In this document: piece after piece, positions 7,292-16,800 of the stretch
How positions within the stretch are numbered: position 1 is the stretch's first letter
How the letters are laid out: every line of letters starts with the position of its first letter
Origin: CALROG01 sp943369755
GTDB lineage: Bacteria; Pseudomonadota; Gammaproteobacteria; Burkholderiales; Burkholderiaceae_C
NCBI GenBank assembly: GCA_943369755.1
Contig: CALROG020000008.1
Span: forward strand, 1-64,000
Length of the DNA: 64,000 nt
Direction: 5' to 3'
Translations under genes and position numbers: made by a program
The notes under the pieces: model-generated
Databases searched by the model: none
What the model was told of the DNA's origin: nothing
The model's input: the letters and a program-made list of their open reading frames with translations, nothing else

Positions 7292-8059
7292 ATGAATGAG
7301 AGCAACAGCATAAATGCAATTAGCGCGCCAGCCGCTACGGTGTTTCCCGGGCAGGCCGCCCAACCGGTGCTGGGCGTGGTGATGCTGGACACCCGTTTTC
7401 CGCGCCCGCCGGGCGATGTGGGCCACCCGGCTACCTGGGGCGTGCCAGTTAACTTTCGCATCGTCAAGGGCGTATGGCCCGACAAGGTGGTGCAGTCGGC
7501 CAAGGGCCTGCGCGCGGGCCGGGTGGTGCCGGGGCTGGTGTCGGTGGTGCGTGGGCTGGAGCAGGCGGGCGTGGCGGCCATCACCACCAGTTGCGGCTTT
7601 TTGGTGTTGCTACAAAAAGAACTACAGGCCGCCGCCAGGATACCGGTGGCTACCTCCAGCTTGCTGCTGTTGCCGCGCTTGCTGGCCGGGCAGCCGCAGG
7701 TGGGGGTTTTGACCATCAGCGCGGCCAAGCTGGGCAGCGAGTACCTGCGCTGCGCCGGTGTGCCGCGCGAGCGGGTACAAGACGTGCTGGTGCAGGGCGT
7801 GGACCCCAAAAGTGAATTTGCCCAAGCCATATTGGGCAACCGCGAGCAGATGGACCTGGAGCGCGCCGGGGCCGACGTGGTGGCGGCGGCGCTGGCGCTC
7901 AAGGCGCGCGCGCCGCAGCTCACGACGGTGGTGCTGGAATGCACCAACATGCCGCCTTACCAGGCACAAATTGAAGCGGCCACTGGCTGGCAGGTGCTGT
8001 CGCTGCGCGACCTGCCAGCCCTGAAGCGCTTTGCCGCAAACCCACAGGCAACACCATGA
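7292..8059 (+). CDS. Asp/Glu/hydantoin racemase superfamily protein
   Basis: 255 aa as drawn. Two cysteines in the expected racemase contexts, C101 in TTSCGFL and C217 in LECTNMPPY, support a two-base cofactor-independent racemase or isomerase. The first 25 residues look unlike the family; the family-like sequence begins at VLGVVMLDTRFPRPPGD, so GTG 7367 is a serious alternative start, which would leave about 100 bp instead of 24 bp for a divergent promoter. It ends in an ATGA overlap with the LysR gene. In this cluster it could interconvert D- and L-forms of glutamate or 5-oxoproline; that is inference. Confidence 0.78.
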   Translation: MNESNSINAISAPAATVFPGQAAQPVLGVVMLDTRFPRPPGDVGHPATWGVPVNFRIVKGVWPDKVVQSAKGLRAGRVVPGLVSVVRGLEQAGVAAITTSCGFLVLLQKELQAAARIPVATSSLLLLPRLLAGQPQVGVLTISAAKLGSEYLRCAGVPRERVQDVLVQGVDPKSEFAQAILGNREQMDLERAGADVVAAALALKARAPQLTTVVLECTNMPPYQAQIEAATGWQVLSLRDLPALKRFAANPQATP

Positions 8060-8976
8060 ACCTGCGTTTTGTCGAGGCGTTTTACTGGGTGGCTTCGCTC
8101 AAGAGCGTGACCCGTGCGGCTGAAAAGCTGTTCCTCACGCAATCAGCCATGTCCAGCCGTGTTGCCGCGCTGGAAGAAGAGCTGGGCGTTTTGCTGCTGG
8201 ACCGGCGCGACAAGCAGTTTCGCCTGACCATTGCGGGCACCCGTTTTTTTACCTATGCGCAGCGCCTGCTGGAGCTGCAGCGTGAAGTGAAGGCCGAAAT
8301 GGGCTCGGGCGCGTCGCTGGCAGTGTCAATGCGCATTGGTGCGATTGAATCAGTGCTGCATTCGTGGTTGATCCCGTGGCTGGAAAAGCTGCGCACCGAC
8401 CACCCCGCGCTGGCGCTGGAGCTGACGGTAGAAACCACCCCGATTCTGGTGGAGCAAATGCAGCGCGGCACCCAGGACCTGGTGTTTGCGGCGCTGCCGG
8501 CTGCGGCAGACGGTGTGCGCAGCCGGGCGCTGCCGCCAATGGAAATGGTATTCATGGGCAACACCCGGCTGCACCGCAAGCGGCGCTACACATTGGCCGA
8601 ACTGGGCGAGCTTGAAGTCCTGACCTTCCAGCGCGGCTCGCACCCGCATGTGGGGCTGGTGGACTTGTTTCGCCAGGCCGATGTGGAGCCCAAGCGGGTG
8701 CACACCATTTCATCGATTTCGGCCATGGTGCAACTGGTGCAAGGCGGCTTTGGCGTGGCCACTTTGCCGCGCCGCGCGGTGCAGCGGCTGCTTGCGTTCC
8801 CCAATTTGAAGCAGCTGGCCTGCGACACCGCCTTGCAGCCGCTGCCGATTCACGCAAGCTACCGCACCGACCCGTCTTCATTGGCGGTAGAGACCGTCAT
8901 CAAGTCGGCGTTTGCCTTTATTGACGCGCAGCCCGCGGCCAAGCGTGCACCGGTAAAGCGCAGCGTTGCGCGCTAG
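8056..8976 (+). CDS. LysR-type transcriptional regulator
   Basis: 306 aa. N-terminal winged helix-turn-helix (FVEAFYWVASLKSVTRAAEK, SAMSSRVAALEEELGV) followed by a LysR substrate-binding domain from about residue 90. Translationally coupled to the racemase by a 4-base overlap, so it is a natural candidate for local control of the 5-oxoproline/TRAP genes; a 17-bp palindrome lies just after its stop at 8992-9008. The effector is unknown. Confidence 0.9.
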   Translation: MNLRFVEAFYWVASLKSVTRAAEKLFLTQSAMSSRVAALEEELGVLLLDRRDKQFRLTIAGTRFFTYAQRLLELQREVKAEMGSGASLAVSMRIGAIESVLHSWLIPWLEKLRTDHPALALELTVETTPILVEQMQRGTQDLVFAALPAAADGVRSRALPPMEMVFMGNTRLHRKRRYTLAELGELEVLTFQRGSHPHVGLVDLFRQADVEPKRVHTISSISAMVQLVQGGFGVATLPRRAVQRLLAFPNLKQLACDTALQPLPIHASYRTDPSSLAVETVIKSAFAFIDAQPAAKRAPVKRSVAR

Positions 8977-8991
8977 CGCCCTGTTTTGTAG

Positions 8992-9008
8992 CATCGAAAA
9001 AATCGATG
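8992..9008. promoter_or_regulatory. Candidate LysR operator
   Basis: Perfect inverted repeat CATCGA-N5-TCGATG located 98 bp before the D-glutamate cyclase-family gene, in an AT-rich 130-bp gap. Size and T-N11-A character fit a LysR-type site, but no second copy was found in the window. Confidence 0.4.
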
Positions 9009-9106
9009 ACGTAAGCAAAAAATTTTGAATTTGAATATGCACTGAAGCCCAACCACAATCCGCCCATCGTCATGCAGTTGACATGATTTGAAACAAAGGA
9101 CATGCG

Positions 9107-9931
9107 GTGGGATCAGCTCTGGATTTGGCGCAGGCAGTGTTTGGCCCCGACGGCATGCAGGACGCGGCGCATGTGCGCGGCCTGATTCGCCAGGGGCTGT
9201 GGAGTTCGCACACCAGCGGCCTGGCCGACGAACGGGTGCAGGGCAACGTGGTCATCCTGCCGCAGGCGCAGGCCAATGATTTCTTGCGCTACTGCCAGCG
9301 CAACCCCAAGCCGTGCCCGCTGCTGGCGGTGTCGGAGCCCGGCCAGCCAATGCTGCCCACGCTGGGCCAGGACATCAACATTTGTACCGACGTGCCGCGC
9401 TACCGGGTCTGGCGCGACGGTGAGCTGGCCGAGCAACCCACCGACATCACGGCCCTGTGGCGCGACGACCTGGTGACGTTTGTGATTGGCTGCTCGTTCA
9501 GCTTTGAGCAGGCGCTGATGCAGGCCGGCCTGCCACTGCGCCACATAGAGCAGGGCCGCAACGTGGCCATGTACCGCACCAACATTGCCACCCACGCGGC
9601 GGGCGTGTTCAGTGGCCCGATGGTGGTGTCCATGCGGCCCATGAAAGCCGCCGCCGCCATTCGTGCGGTGCAAATCACCTCGCGTTTTCCCAATGTGCAT
9701 GGCGCGCCGGTGCACATTGGCGATGCATCGCTGATCGGCATTGCTGACCTGCAACAACCCGACTACGGCGACGCCGTGGAAATCATGCCCGATGAACTGC
9801 CGGTGTTCTGGGCCTGTGGGGTCACGCCGCAGGCTGCCATTCGGCAGGCCCGCCCGCCGTTGTGCATTACCCACGCCCCCGGCGCGATGCTGATTACCGA
9901 TCTTCTCAACACCCAGCTTGCAAGCTTTTAA
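9107..9931 (+). CDS. D-glutamate cyclase / DUF1445 putative hydro-lyase
   Basis: 274 aa, full length. Shows the family text DFLRYCQRNPKPCPLLAVSE, DVPRYRVWRDGE, GCSFSFEQALMQAGLPLRH, PVFWACGVTPQ and ITHAPGAMLITDL. DUF1445/YcsI proteins were long called hydro-lyases; a mammalian relative (DGLUCY) converts D-glutamate to 5-oxo-D-proline. That activity suits the 5-oxoprolinase four genes downstream. The GTG start at 9107 is chosen because AAAGGA (9095-9100) lies at correct spacing; an ATG at 9102 is in another frame. A TRAP receptor follows after 15 bp. Confidence 0.85.
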   Translation: MGSALDLAQAVFGPDGMQDAAHVRGLIRQGLWSSHTSGLADERVQGNVVILPQAQANDFLRYCQRNPKPCPLLAVSEPGQPMLPTLGQDINICTDVPRYRVWRDGELAEQPTDITALWRDDLVTFVIGCSFSFEQALMQAGLPLRHIEQGRNVAMYRTNIATHAAGVFSGPMVVSMRPMKAAAAIRAVQITSRFPNVHGAPVHIGDASLIGIADLQQPDYGDAVEIMPDELPVFWACGVTPQAAIRQARPPLCITHAPGAMLITDLLNTQLASF

Positions 9932-9946
9932 ACCAAGGAGCCCTTC

Positions 9947-10912
9947 ATGAAAAAACTCGTGTTCTGCCTATCTGCTCTCGCGCTTTGCGCCACGGCGTCG
10001 GCCCAGACCAAGTGGGACCTGCCCACCGGCTACGGTGCCAACAGTTTCCAGACCCAGAACGTGCAGCAGTTTGCCAATGAGGTTGACCAGCTGACCGGCG
10101 GCAAACTGAAGATTACGCTGCACCCCGGCGGTTCGCTGTACAAGGCCAACGAGATCAAGCGCGCGGTGCAGACCGGGCAGGTGCAGTCGGCCGAGTTCAT
10201 CCTGTCTGGCGCTGCCAACGAAAACCCGCTGTTCGGCGTGGACTCGATTCCTTTCCTGGCCACCGGCTACACGGAAGCCAAGCGCCTGTATGACGCCGCC
10301 AAACCCGCCCAGGACAAGCTGCTCGCGTCCCAGGGCATCAAGGTGCTGTTTACCGTGCCGTGGCCGGGCCAGTCGCTGTATTCACTCAAGCCGATCAGTG
10401 CACCGGCCGACTTTGCCGGCACCAAAATGCGCGCCTACAACCCGGCCACCACCCGCATTGCCCAACTGCTCAAGGCACAGCCCGTGACCATCCAGCTGGC
10501 CGAGCTGGGCCAGGCACTGGCAACCGGTGGAGTGCAGAATTTTCTGACCTCCAGCGCCAGCGGTGTTGAAAGCAAACTGCACGAGCAGGTGAAGTTTTTC
10601 TACCCCGTTAGTGCCTGGCTGCCGCGCAATGCCACGGTGGTGAGCCAGAAGGCGTTTGACGCGCTCGACAAGCCCACCCAGGACGCCTTGCTCAGGGCCG
10701 CCGCAGCGGCTGAAGCGCGGGGCTGGGCCACCAGCGAGCGGCTTGATGGTGAATACATCAAGGAGCTGGCTGCCAAGGGCATGACCATTGCCGCGCCGTC
10801 CGATTCAGTCAAGAAAGAACTGGCCGCCATTGGCGAGACCATGACGGCCGAGTGGCTCAAAACGGCAGGTGCCGATGGCCAGGCCGTGATTGACGCTTAC
10901 CGCAAGAAGTAA
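9947..10912 (+). CDS. dctP: TRAP periplasmic substrate receptor (DctP family)
   Basis: 321 aa with a signal peptide cleaved around CATASAQ. Contains KMRAYNPATTRIAQLLKAQP; R162 is the presumed carboxylate-binding arginine. It heads the rightward TRAP operon, preceded by AAGGAG. A strong hairpin (10923-10963) separates it from dctQ, which would favour more receptor than membrane subunit. Paralogue of the receptors at 6302-7267 and 12860-13822. Confidence 0.92.
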   Translation: MKKLVFCLSALALCATASAQTKWDLPTGYGANSFQTQNVQQFANEVDQLTGGKLKITLHPGGSLYKANEIKRAVQTGQVQSAEFILSGAANENPLFGVDSIPFLATGYTEAKRLYDAAKPAQDKLLASQGIKVLFTVPWPGQSLYSLKPISAPADFAGTKMRAYNPATTRIAQLLKAQPVTIQLAELGQALATGGVQNFLTSSASGVESKLHEQVKFFYPVSAWLPRNATVVSQKAFDALDKPTQDALLRAAAAAEARGWATSERLDGEYIKELAAKGMTIAAPSDSVKKELAAIGETMTAEWLKTAGADGQAVIDAYRKK

Positions 10913-10922
10913 GCCGCGTTGC

Positions 10923-10963
10923 CAGCGGGCGCTGCACACCGCCTGTGCAGTCAGCGCCCGCTG
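10923..10963 (+). terminator. Intercistronic hairpin between TRAP receptor and membrane genes
   Basis: CAGCGGGCGC (10923-10932) pairs with GCGCCCGCTG (10954-10963) and TGCACA (10933-10938) with TGTGCA (10944-10949), closed by a CCGCC loop. Only a weak T-rich tail (CCCCTTTTGT) follows, so it may act as a leaky terminator or 3'-end stabiliser for the receptor message. Confidence 0.7.
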
Positions 10964-11006
10964 ATTCCCCTTTTGTCTCGTTGTCGAACCGAACCAGGAG
11001 CGTGCG

Positions 11007-11516
11007 GTGGCCAAACTCGTCCTCAATTTCTACAAACTGCTGATGGCCTTGTCGTGCCTGGCCATGGTGGCTGCATTCGGTGCGGTGCTGCTGGGCGTGA
11101 TTGCCCGCGAAGTGCACTGGGACATCGGCGGGCTGGACGCCTACGCGGGCTATGCCATCGCGGCGGCGCTTTTTCTGGCGCTGCCCGCCACGCTTCAACA
11201 TGGCGACCACATCCGCGTGACGCTGCTGCTGGACCGGGTGCCGCCCAAGCTGCGTGGTGCGCTGGAGTGGTGGTGTCTGTCTGCGGCCTTTGGCCTTGCG
11301 CTGTACATCGCCTGGTACGCAGTGCGCCTGGTCTGGGTGTCCTACATCACCCACGATGTTTCGCCCGCTGCCGATGCCTCGCCGCTATGGATTCCACAAC
11401 TCAGCATGGCGCTGGGCTGCATTGGTTTTGCCCTGGCGTTCGGCCAGGCGCTGGTTGAGCGGTGGAATGGTGGCAACTTCATTGCGGTTTCTGCTGACGC
11501 CGCACACGTCGAATAA
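11007..11516 (+). CDS. dctQ: TRAP transporter small membrane subunit (DctQ)
   Basis: 169 aa, four hydrophobic segments, with LPATLQHGDHIRVTLLL as the DctQ signature. The GTG start is preceded by AGGAG (10996-11000) six bases upstream. Same length as, and clearly homologous to, the DctQ at 5783-6292. Followed after 17 bp by dctM. Confidence 0.92.
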   Translation: MAKLVLNFYKLLMALSCLAMVAAFGAVLLGVIAREVHWDIGGLDAYAGYAIAAALFLALPATLQHGDHIRVTLLLDRVPPKLRGALEWWCLSAAFGLALYIAWYAVRLVWVSYITHDVSPAADASPLWIPQLSMALGCIGFALAFGQALVERWNGGNFIAVSADAAHVE

Positions 11517-11533
11517 GAGCGAAAGAAAACATC

Positions 11534-12832
11534 ATGGACGTTGTCATTGCATTGGCCTTGATCGTGCTGCTGTTCGCAGTGCTGGGCTCGGGTTTGTGGA
11601 TCGGTCTGTCGCTGCTGGCGGTGGCATTGATCGGCATGGAATTGTTCACCCAGCGCCCGGTGGGCGACAGCATGATGCTGACCATTTGGGGGTCTACCTC
11701 CAGCTGGACGCTGACCGCGCTGCCACTGTTCCTGTGGATGGGCGAGATTTTGTTTCGCAGCAAGCTGTCCAACGACATGTTCAGGGGCCTGGCACCCTGG
11801 CTGGACCGTCTGCCGGGTCGTTTGCTGCACACCAATGTGGTGGGCTGCACCATCTTTGCCGCCATCTCGGGTTCGTCGGCGGCCACCTGCGCCACCATCG
11901 GAAAGATCACGCTGCCCGAGTTGAAGAAGCGCGGCTACCCGGATGACATTTCCATTGGCACCCTGGCTGGCGCCGGCACCCTGGGCCTGCTGATTCCGCC
12001 CTCAATCATCATGATCGTCTATGGCGTGGCGGCCAATGTATCGATCGCCAAGCTGTTCCTGGCGGGCGTGATACCCGGGCTGATGCTCGCCGCGCTGTTC
12101 TCGGGTTACATCATTGTCTGGGCTCTGTTCAATAAAGACAAAGTGCCTCCCGCTGACGCTGCCATGAGCTTCGGTCAGAAGCTCTACGCTTCGCGTCACC
12201 TGATCCCGGTGGTGTCACTGATCGCGCTGGTGCTGGGTGGCATTTACAGCGGTATTGCAACCGCCACCGAAGCGGCAGCGCTGGGCGTCGGCGGCGCGCT
12301 GGTGCTGGCAAAAATTGAAGGCTCGCTGGACTGGGCACGCTTCAAGGACGGGCTGGTGGCGGCCTGTCGCGTCTACTGCATGATCGGCCTCATTCTTGCG
12401 GGCGCAGCCTTCTTGACGTTGGCCATGGGCTTCATGGGCTTGCCCCGGCATCTTGCTGAATTCATCGGTGCGCTGCATCTGTCGCCGTTCGCGCTGATGC
12501 TGTTGCTGATCGTCTTCTTCATCATTCTGGGCTGTTTCCTGGATGGCATCTCGATGGTGGTACTGACGATCGCGGTGCTGTTGCCTACCGTCGAGGCCGC
12601 GGGCTTTGACCTGATCTGGTTCGGCATCTTCATCGTGCTGGTGGTCGAGATGGCGCAGATCACGCCGCCGGTGGGGTTCAACCTGTTTGTGCTGCAGGGC
12701 CTGACCAAGCGCGAAGTGACCTGGATTGCCCGCACCGCCATGCCGCTGTTCTTCCTGATGATCGCGGCAGTGCTCGCGACTTACTTTTTCCCCGACGTGG
12801 TCTTGTGGCTGCCACGCCAGATGCAGGGTTGA
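11534..12832 (+). CDS. dctM: TRAP transporter large membrane subunit (DctM)
   Basis: 432 aa, about twelve membrane helices. Same landmarks as the first DctM: SGSSAATCATIGKITLPEL, GTLGLLIPPSIIMIVYGVAA and GCFLDGISMVVLTIAVLLP. Forms the second complete TRAP permease of the window with the DctQ before it. It may be served by either flanking receptor (9947 or 12860). Confidence 0.94.
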   Translation: MDVVIALALIVLLFAVLGSGLWIGLSLLAVALIGMELFTQRPVGDSMMLTIWGSTSSWTLTALPLFLWMGEILFRSKLSNDMFRGLAPWLDRLPGRLLHTNVVGCTIFAAISGSSAATCATIGKITLPELKKRGYPDDISIGTLAGAGTLGLLIPPSIIMIVYGVAANVSIAKLFLAGVIPGLMLAALFSGYIIVWALFNKDKVPPADAAMSFGQKLYASRHLIPVVSLIALVLGGIYSGIATATEAAALGVGGALVLAKIEGSLDWARFKDGLVAACRVYCMIGLILAGAAFLTLAMGFMGLPRHLAEFIGALHLSPFALMLLLIVFFIILGCFLDGISMVVLTIAVLLPTVEAAGFDLIWFGIFIVLVVEMAQITPPVGFNLFVLQGLTKREVTWIARTAMPLFFLMIAAVLATYFFPDVVLWLPRQMQG

Positions 12833-12859
12833 GCCACTTACCCCCCCCAGGAGTTCACC

Positions 12860-13822
12860 ATGAAAGTCTTGTTGATTGCCGCCCTTGCCGCGGCGTCGGT
12901 AGCGCACGCCCAGACCAGCTGGAAACTCGCCACCGGCTACCGGGCCGAGTCGTTCCACACGCAAAACGTGATGCAGTTTGCGAAAGACGTGGAGCAGGCC
13001 AGCGCCGGTGCCCTGCGCATTGACGTTCACCCGAACAACACGCTGTTCAAGCTCAACGACATCCGCCAGTCCGTGCAGGACGGCAAGGCCCAGGCCGGCG
13101 AGACCATCATGACCAGCATGGTCAAGGACATCCCGATTGCCGGGGCCGATGCGATTCCGTTCGTGGTCAGCAGCTACGAAGATGCACGGCGCATGTGGGA
13201 CTTGCAGCGCCCGTTGATCGACAAGCATTTTGCCGAGCGCGGCCTGAAGGCGCTGTACGCCGTGCCATGGCCGCCGCAGGGCCTGTATGCGGGCGCGCCG
13301 GTGCGTTCGTCGGCCGACTTCAGGGGCACACGCATGCGCACCTACAACCAGTCGACCATCCGTATCGCCGAGATGCTGGGTGCCACGCCGGTGGATGTGC
13401 CGATGGTCGAGGTGAACAAGGCGCTGGCCAGCGGCAAAATGGACAACATGATCACCTCTGCCGTCACCGGGGTTGAGAACCAGGTCTGGGGCCAGATCAA
13501 GCATTACTACGAAATCAACGCCTGGTTCCCGAAGAACATTGTCTTTGTGAACAAGGCGGCGTTTGACGCCCTCAAGCCCGCCACACAGCAGGCTGTGCTC
13601 AAGTCGGCCCAGGAGGCCGAAACCCGCGGCTGGGCCATGAGCCGCGAGGTGGCTGCGGGCTCCACTGGCGAGCTCAAGGCCAAAGGCATGAAGGTGGAGC
13701 GCATTCCTGCCGACTTTGAAGCCGAACTCAAGCGCATGGGGGAGAAGTTTTCCCGCGAATGGGTACGATCCGTCGGTAACGAGGCCAATGTGATTTTTGT
13801 TCCGTATTACATCCAACGTTAA
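12860..13822 (+). CDS. dctP: TRAP periplasmic substrate receptor (DctP family), second of the operon
   Basis: 320 aa, signal peptide ending about VAHAQ. R160 in TRMRTYNQSTIRIAEMLGA is the likely carboxylate ligand. An operon with receptors on both sides of one dctQM pair suggests two substrate specificities, for example two stereoisomers, feeding one permease. It lies 11 bp before the 5-oxoprolinase gene, which ties the transported compound to that enzyme. Confidence 0.92.
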   Translation: MKVLLIAALAAASVAHAQTSWKLATGYRAESFHTQNVMQFAKDVEQASAGALRIDVHPNNTLFKLNDIRQSVQDGKAQAGETIMTSMVKDIPIAGADAIPFVVSSYEDARRMWDLQRPLIDKHFAERGLKALYAVPWPPQGLYAGAPVRSSADFRGTRMRTYNQSTIRIAEMLGATPVDVPMVEVNKALASGKMDNMITSAVTGVENQVWGQIKHYYEINAWFPKNIVFVNKAAFDALKPATQQAVLKSAQEAETRGWAMSREVAAGSTGELKAKGMKVERIPADFEAELKRMGEKFSREWVRSVGNEANVIFVPYYIQR

Positions 13823-13833
13823 CCACACGCACC

Positions 13834-16800
13834 ATGCAAGACTCTCATTCCGTTCCTGGCACCGACCGCTGGCAATTCTGGATAGACCGCGGCGGTACCT
13901 TTACCGACATCGTGGCCAAGCGGCCCGACGGCACGCTCACCACCCACAAGCTGCTGAGCGAAAACCCGGAACAGTACAAAGACGCCGCCGTGGCGGGCAT
14001 TCGCCACTTGCTGGGTCTCACGCGCGGCGAGCCGGTGACGCCCCAGCAGGTTGAGTGCGTGAAGATGGGCACCACGGTGGCCACCAACGCGCTGCTGGAG
14101 CGCAAAGGTGAGCCGACCTTGCTGGTGACCACGCGGGGCTTTCGTGACGCGCTGCGTATTGCTTACCAGAACCGCCCACGGCTTTTTGACCGCAACATCC
14201 AGTTGCCCGAGTTGTTGTACAGCGAGGTGATTGAAGCCCAGGAGCGCCTCAGCGCCCACGGCGAGGTATTGCAGCCGCTGGACCAGGCGGCCCTGCGCGG
14301 TGACTTGCTGGCAGCCTATGGGCGGGGCCTGCGCAGCGTGGCCATTGTGTTCATGCACGGCTACCGCTACACCGAACACGAGCAGTTGGCCAAACGCATT
14401 GCCAAGGAGACGGGCTTCACCCAGGTCAGCACCAGCTTTGAAACCAGCCCGATGATGAAGTTCGTGAGCCGGGGCGACACCACCGTGGTAGATGCCTATC
14501 TGTCACCGATCTTGCGGCGCTATGTGGAGCAGGTGGCTGGCGAGATGCCAGGCGTCAAGCTGTTCTTCATGCAGTCGTCGGGTGGCTTGACCGACGCCCA
14601 CGCCTTTCAGGGCAAGGACGCCATTCTTTCGGGCCCGGCCGGTGGCATTGTGGGCATGGCGCGCACCGCCGCGCTGGCTGGCCACGACAAGGTCATCGGC
14701 TTTGACATGGGCGGAACGTCCACCGACGTGAGCCACTACGCCGGTGAGTTTGAGCGCGAGTTTGAGACCCAGGTGGCCGGTGTGCGGATGCGTGCGCCGA
14801 TGATGAGCATTCACACCGTGGCGGCCGGTGGCGGCTCGATTCTTGAATTCGACGGCTCACGTTTTCGCGTGGGCCCCCAGAGTGCAGGGGCCAACCCCGG
14901 CCCGGCAAGTTATCGCCGGGGTGGCCCGCTGGCCGTGACCGACGCCAATGTGATGACCGGCAAGATCCAGCCGCGCTACTTCCCCAAGGTGTTTGGCCCC
15001 GGTGCAGACGAAGCGCTGAGTTACGAAGCCGTGGAAGAAAAATTCAACCAGCTGGCCGGCAAAACTGGCCGCAGCGCCGAAGTGGTGGCCGAGGGCTTCA
15101 TCAACATCGCAGTGCAGCAGATGGCCAACGCCATCAAGAAGATTTCTGTGGCGCGCGGCTACGACGTCACCCGTTACACCTTGCAGTGCTTTGGTGGCGC
15201 CGGTGGCCAGCACGCTTGCCTGGTAGCCGACGCGCTGGGCATGACGCGGGTGTTCGTGCATCCGCTGGCCGGTGTGTTGAGCGCCTACGGCATGGGCCTG
15301 GCCGACCAGAACGTCATCCGCGAGCAGGCCATTGAGCTGCCGCTGGCCGCTGCCTCGCTGCCGCTGATCGCCGAGCGCCTGGACGCGCTGGGCAACACCG
15401 CCCAGGCTGAGTTGCAGCGCCAGCAGGTCAACGCCGGCACGGTGCAGGTGCACCACCGTGTGCATGTGCGCTACGACGGCAGCGACGCGGCACTGGTGGT
15501 TCCGTTTGGCGATCTGGCCGCCATCAAGACCGCATTTGAGGCCGCCTATCGGCAGCGCTTTGCCTTTCTGATGCAAGGCAAGCGCCTGGTGGTGGAGGCG
15601 GTTTCGGTCGAGGCGGTGGTGGCCGGTGATGCCCCGGCCGAGCCGCGCCACGACACCCACGAGCCGCGCGCCGTGCCGCGCCGCGAATCTGTGCGGATGT
15701 ACTCGGGCGGCCAGTGGCACGACGCCGCGCTGGTGGTGCGCGAAGACCTGCGCCCCGGTGACGTGGTGCCCGGCCCGGCCATCATTGCCGAGAAAAACGC
15801 CACCACCGTGGTTGAACCTGGCTGGGAGGCGGAACTCACCGCGCTGGACCACCTGGTGCTGGAGCGCCGCATTCCGCGGGCAGTGAAGTTTGCCGTGGGC
15901 ACCACGGTCGACCCGGTGTTGCTGGAGGTGTTCAACAACCTGTTCATGAACATCGCCGAGCAAATGGGTTTGCAACTGCAAAACACCGCCTACTCGGTCA
16001 ACATCAAGGAGCGGCTGGACTTTTCCTGCGCGCTGTTTGATGCGCAGGGCAACCTGATTGCCAACGCGCCGCACATGCCGGTGCACCTGGGGTCAATGGG
16101 CGAGAGCATCAAGACGGTGATACGCGAGAACGCCGGCAAGATGCAGCCGGGCGACGTGTATGTGCTGAACGACCCCTACCATGGGGGTACGCACTTGCCC
16201 GATGTGACCGTCATCACGCCGGTATACCTGGGCGCTGCCGCCCATGACAAGCCGCTGTTTTACGTGGGCAGCCGCGGCCACCATGCCGACATTGGCGGCA
16301 CCACGCCGGGCTCGATGCCGCCGTTTTCTACCCGCATTGAAGAAGAGGGCGTGCAGATCAACAACGTGAAGCTGGTGGCCCAGGGCGTGCTGCGCGAGGC
16401 CGAGATGGTCGCGCTGCTGCAAAGCGGTGAATATCCGTCGCGTAACCCGCAGCAAAACATGGCCGACCTGAAGGCCCAGATTGCCGCCAACGAGAAGGGC
16501 GTGCAGGAGTTGCGCAAGATGGTGGAGCAGTTCGGCCTGGATGTTGTGCAGGCTTACATGCTGCATGTGCAGGACAACGCCGAGGAGTCGGTGCGCCGTG
16601 TCATCACGCGCCTGAAAGACGGCGCCTTCACCCTGCCGCTGGACAACGGCGCGCAAATTCAGGTGGCCATTCGGGTGGACACCACGAACCGCAGCGCCGA
16701 AATCGACTTCACCGGCACCAGTGCGCAGCAAACCAATAATTTCAACGCACCCACGGCGGTGTGCATGGCGGCGGTACTGTATGTGTTCCGTACGCTGGTA

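Noticed and set aside
7603..7632. Possible extra copy of the 50-bp repeat (TTGCTACAAAAAG) in the racemase gene.
   Set aside because: Only the first 13 bases match, the right half is absent and the peptide LVLLQKELQAA looks like normal family sequence.
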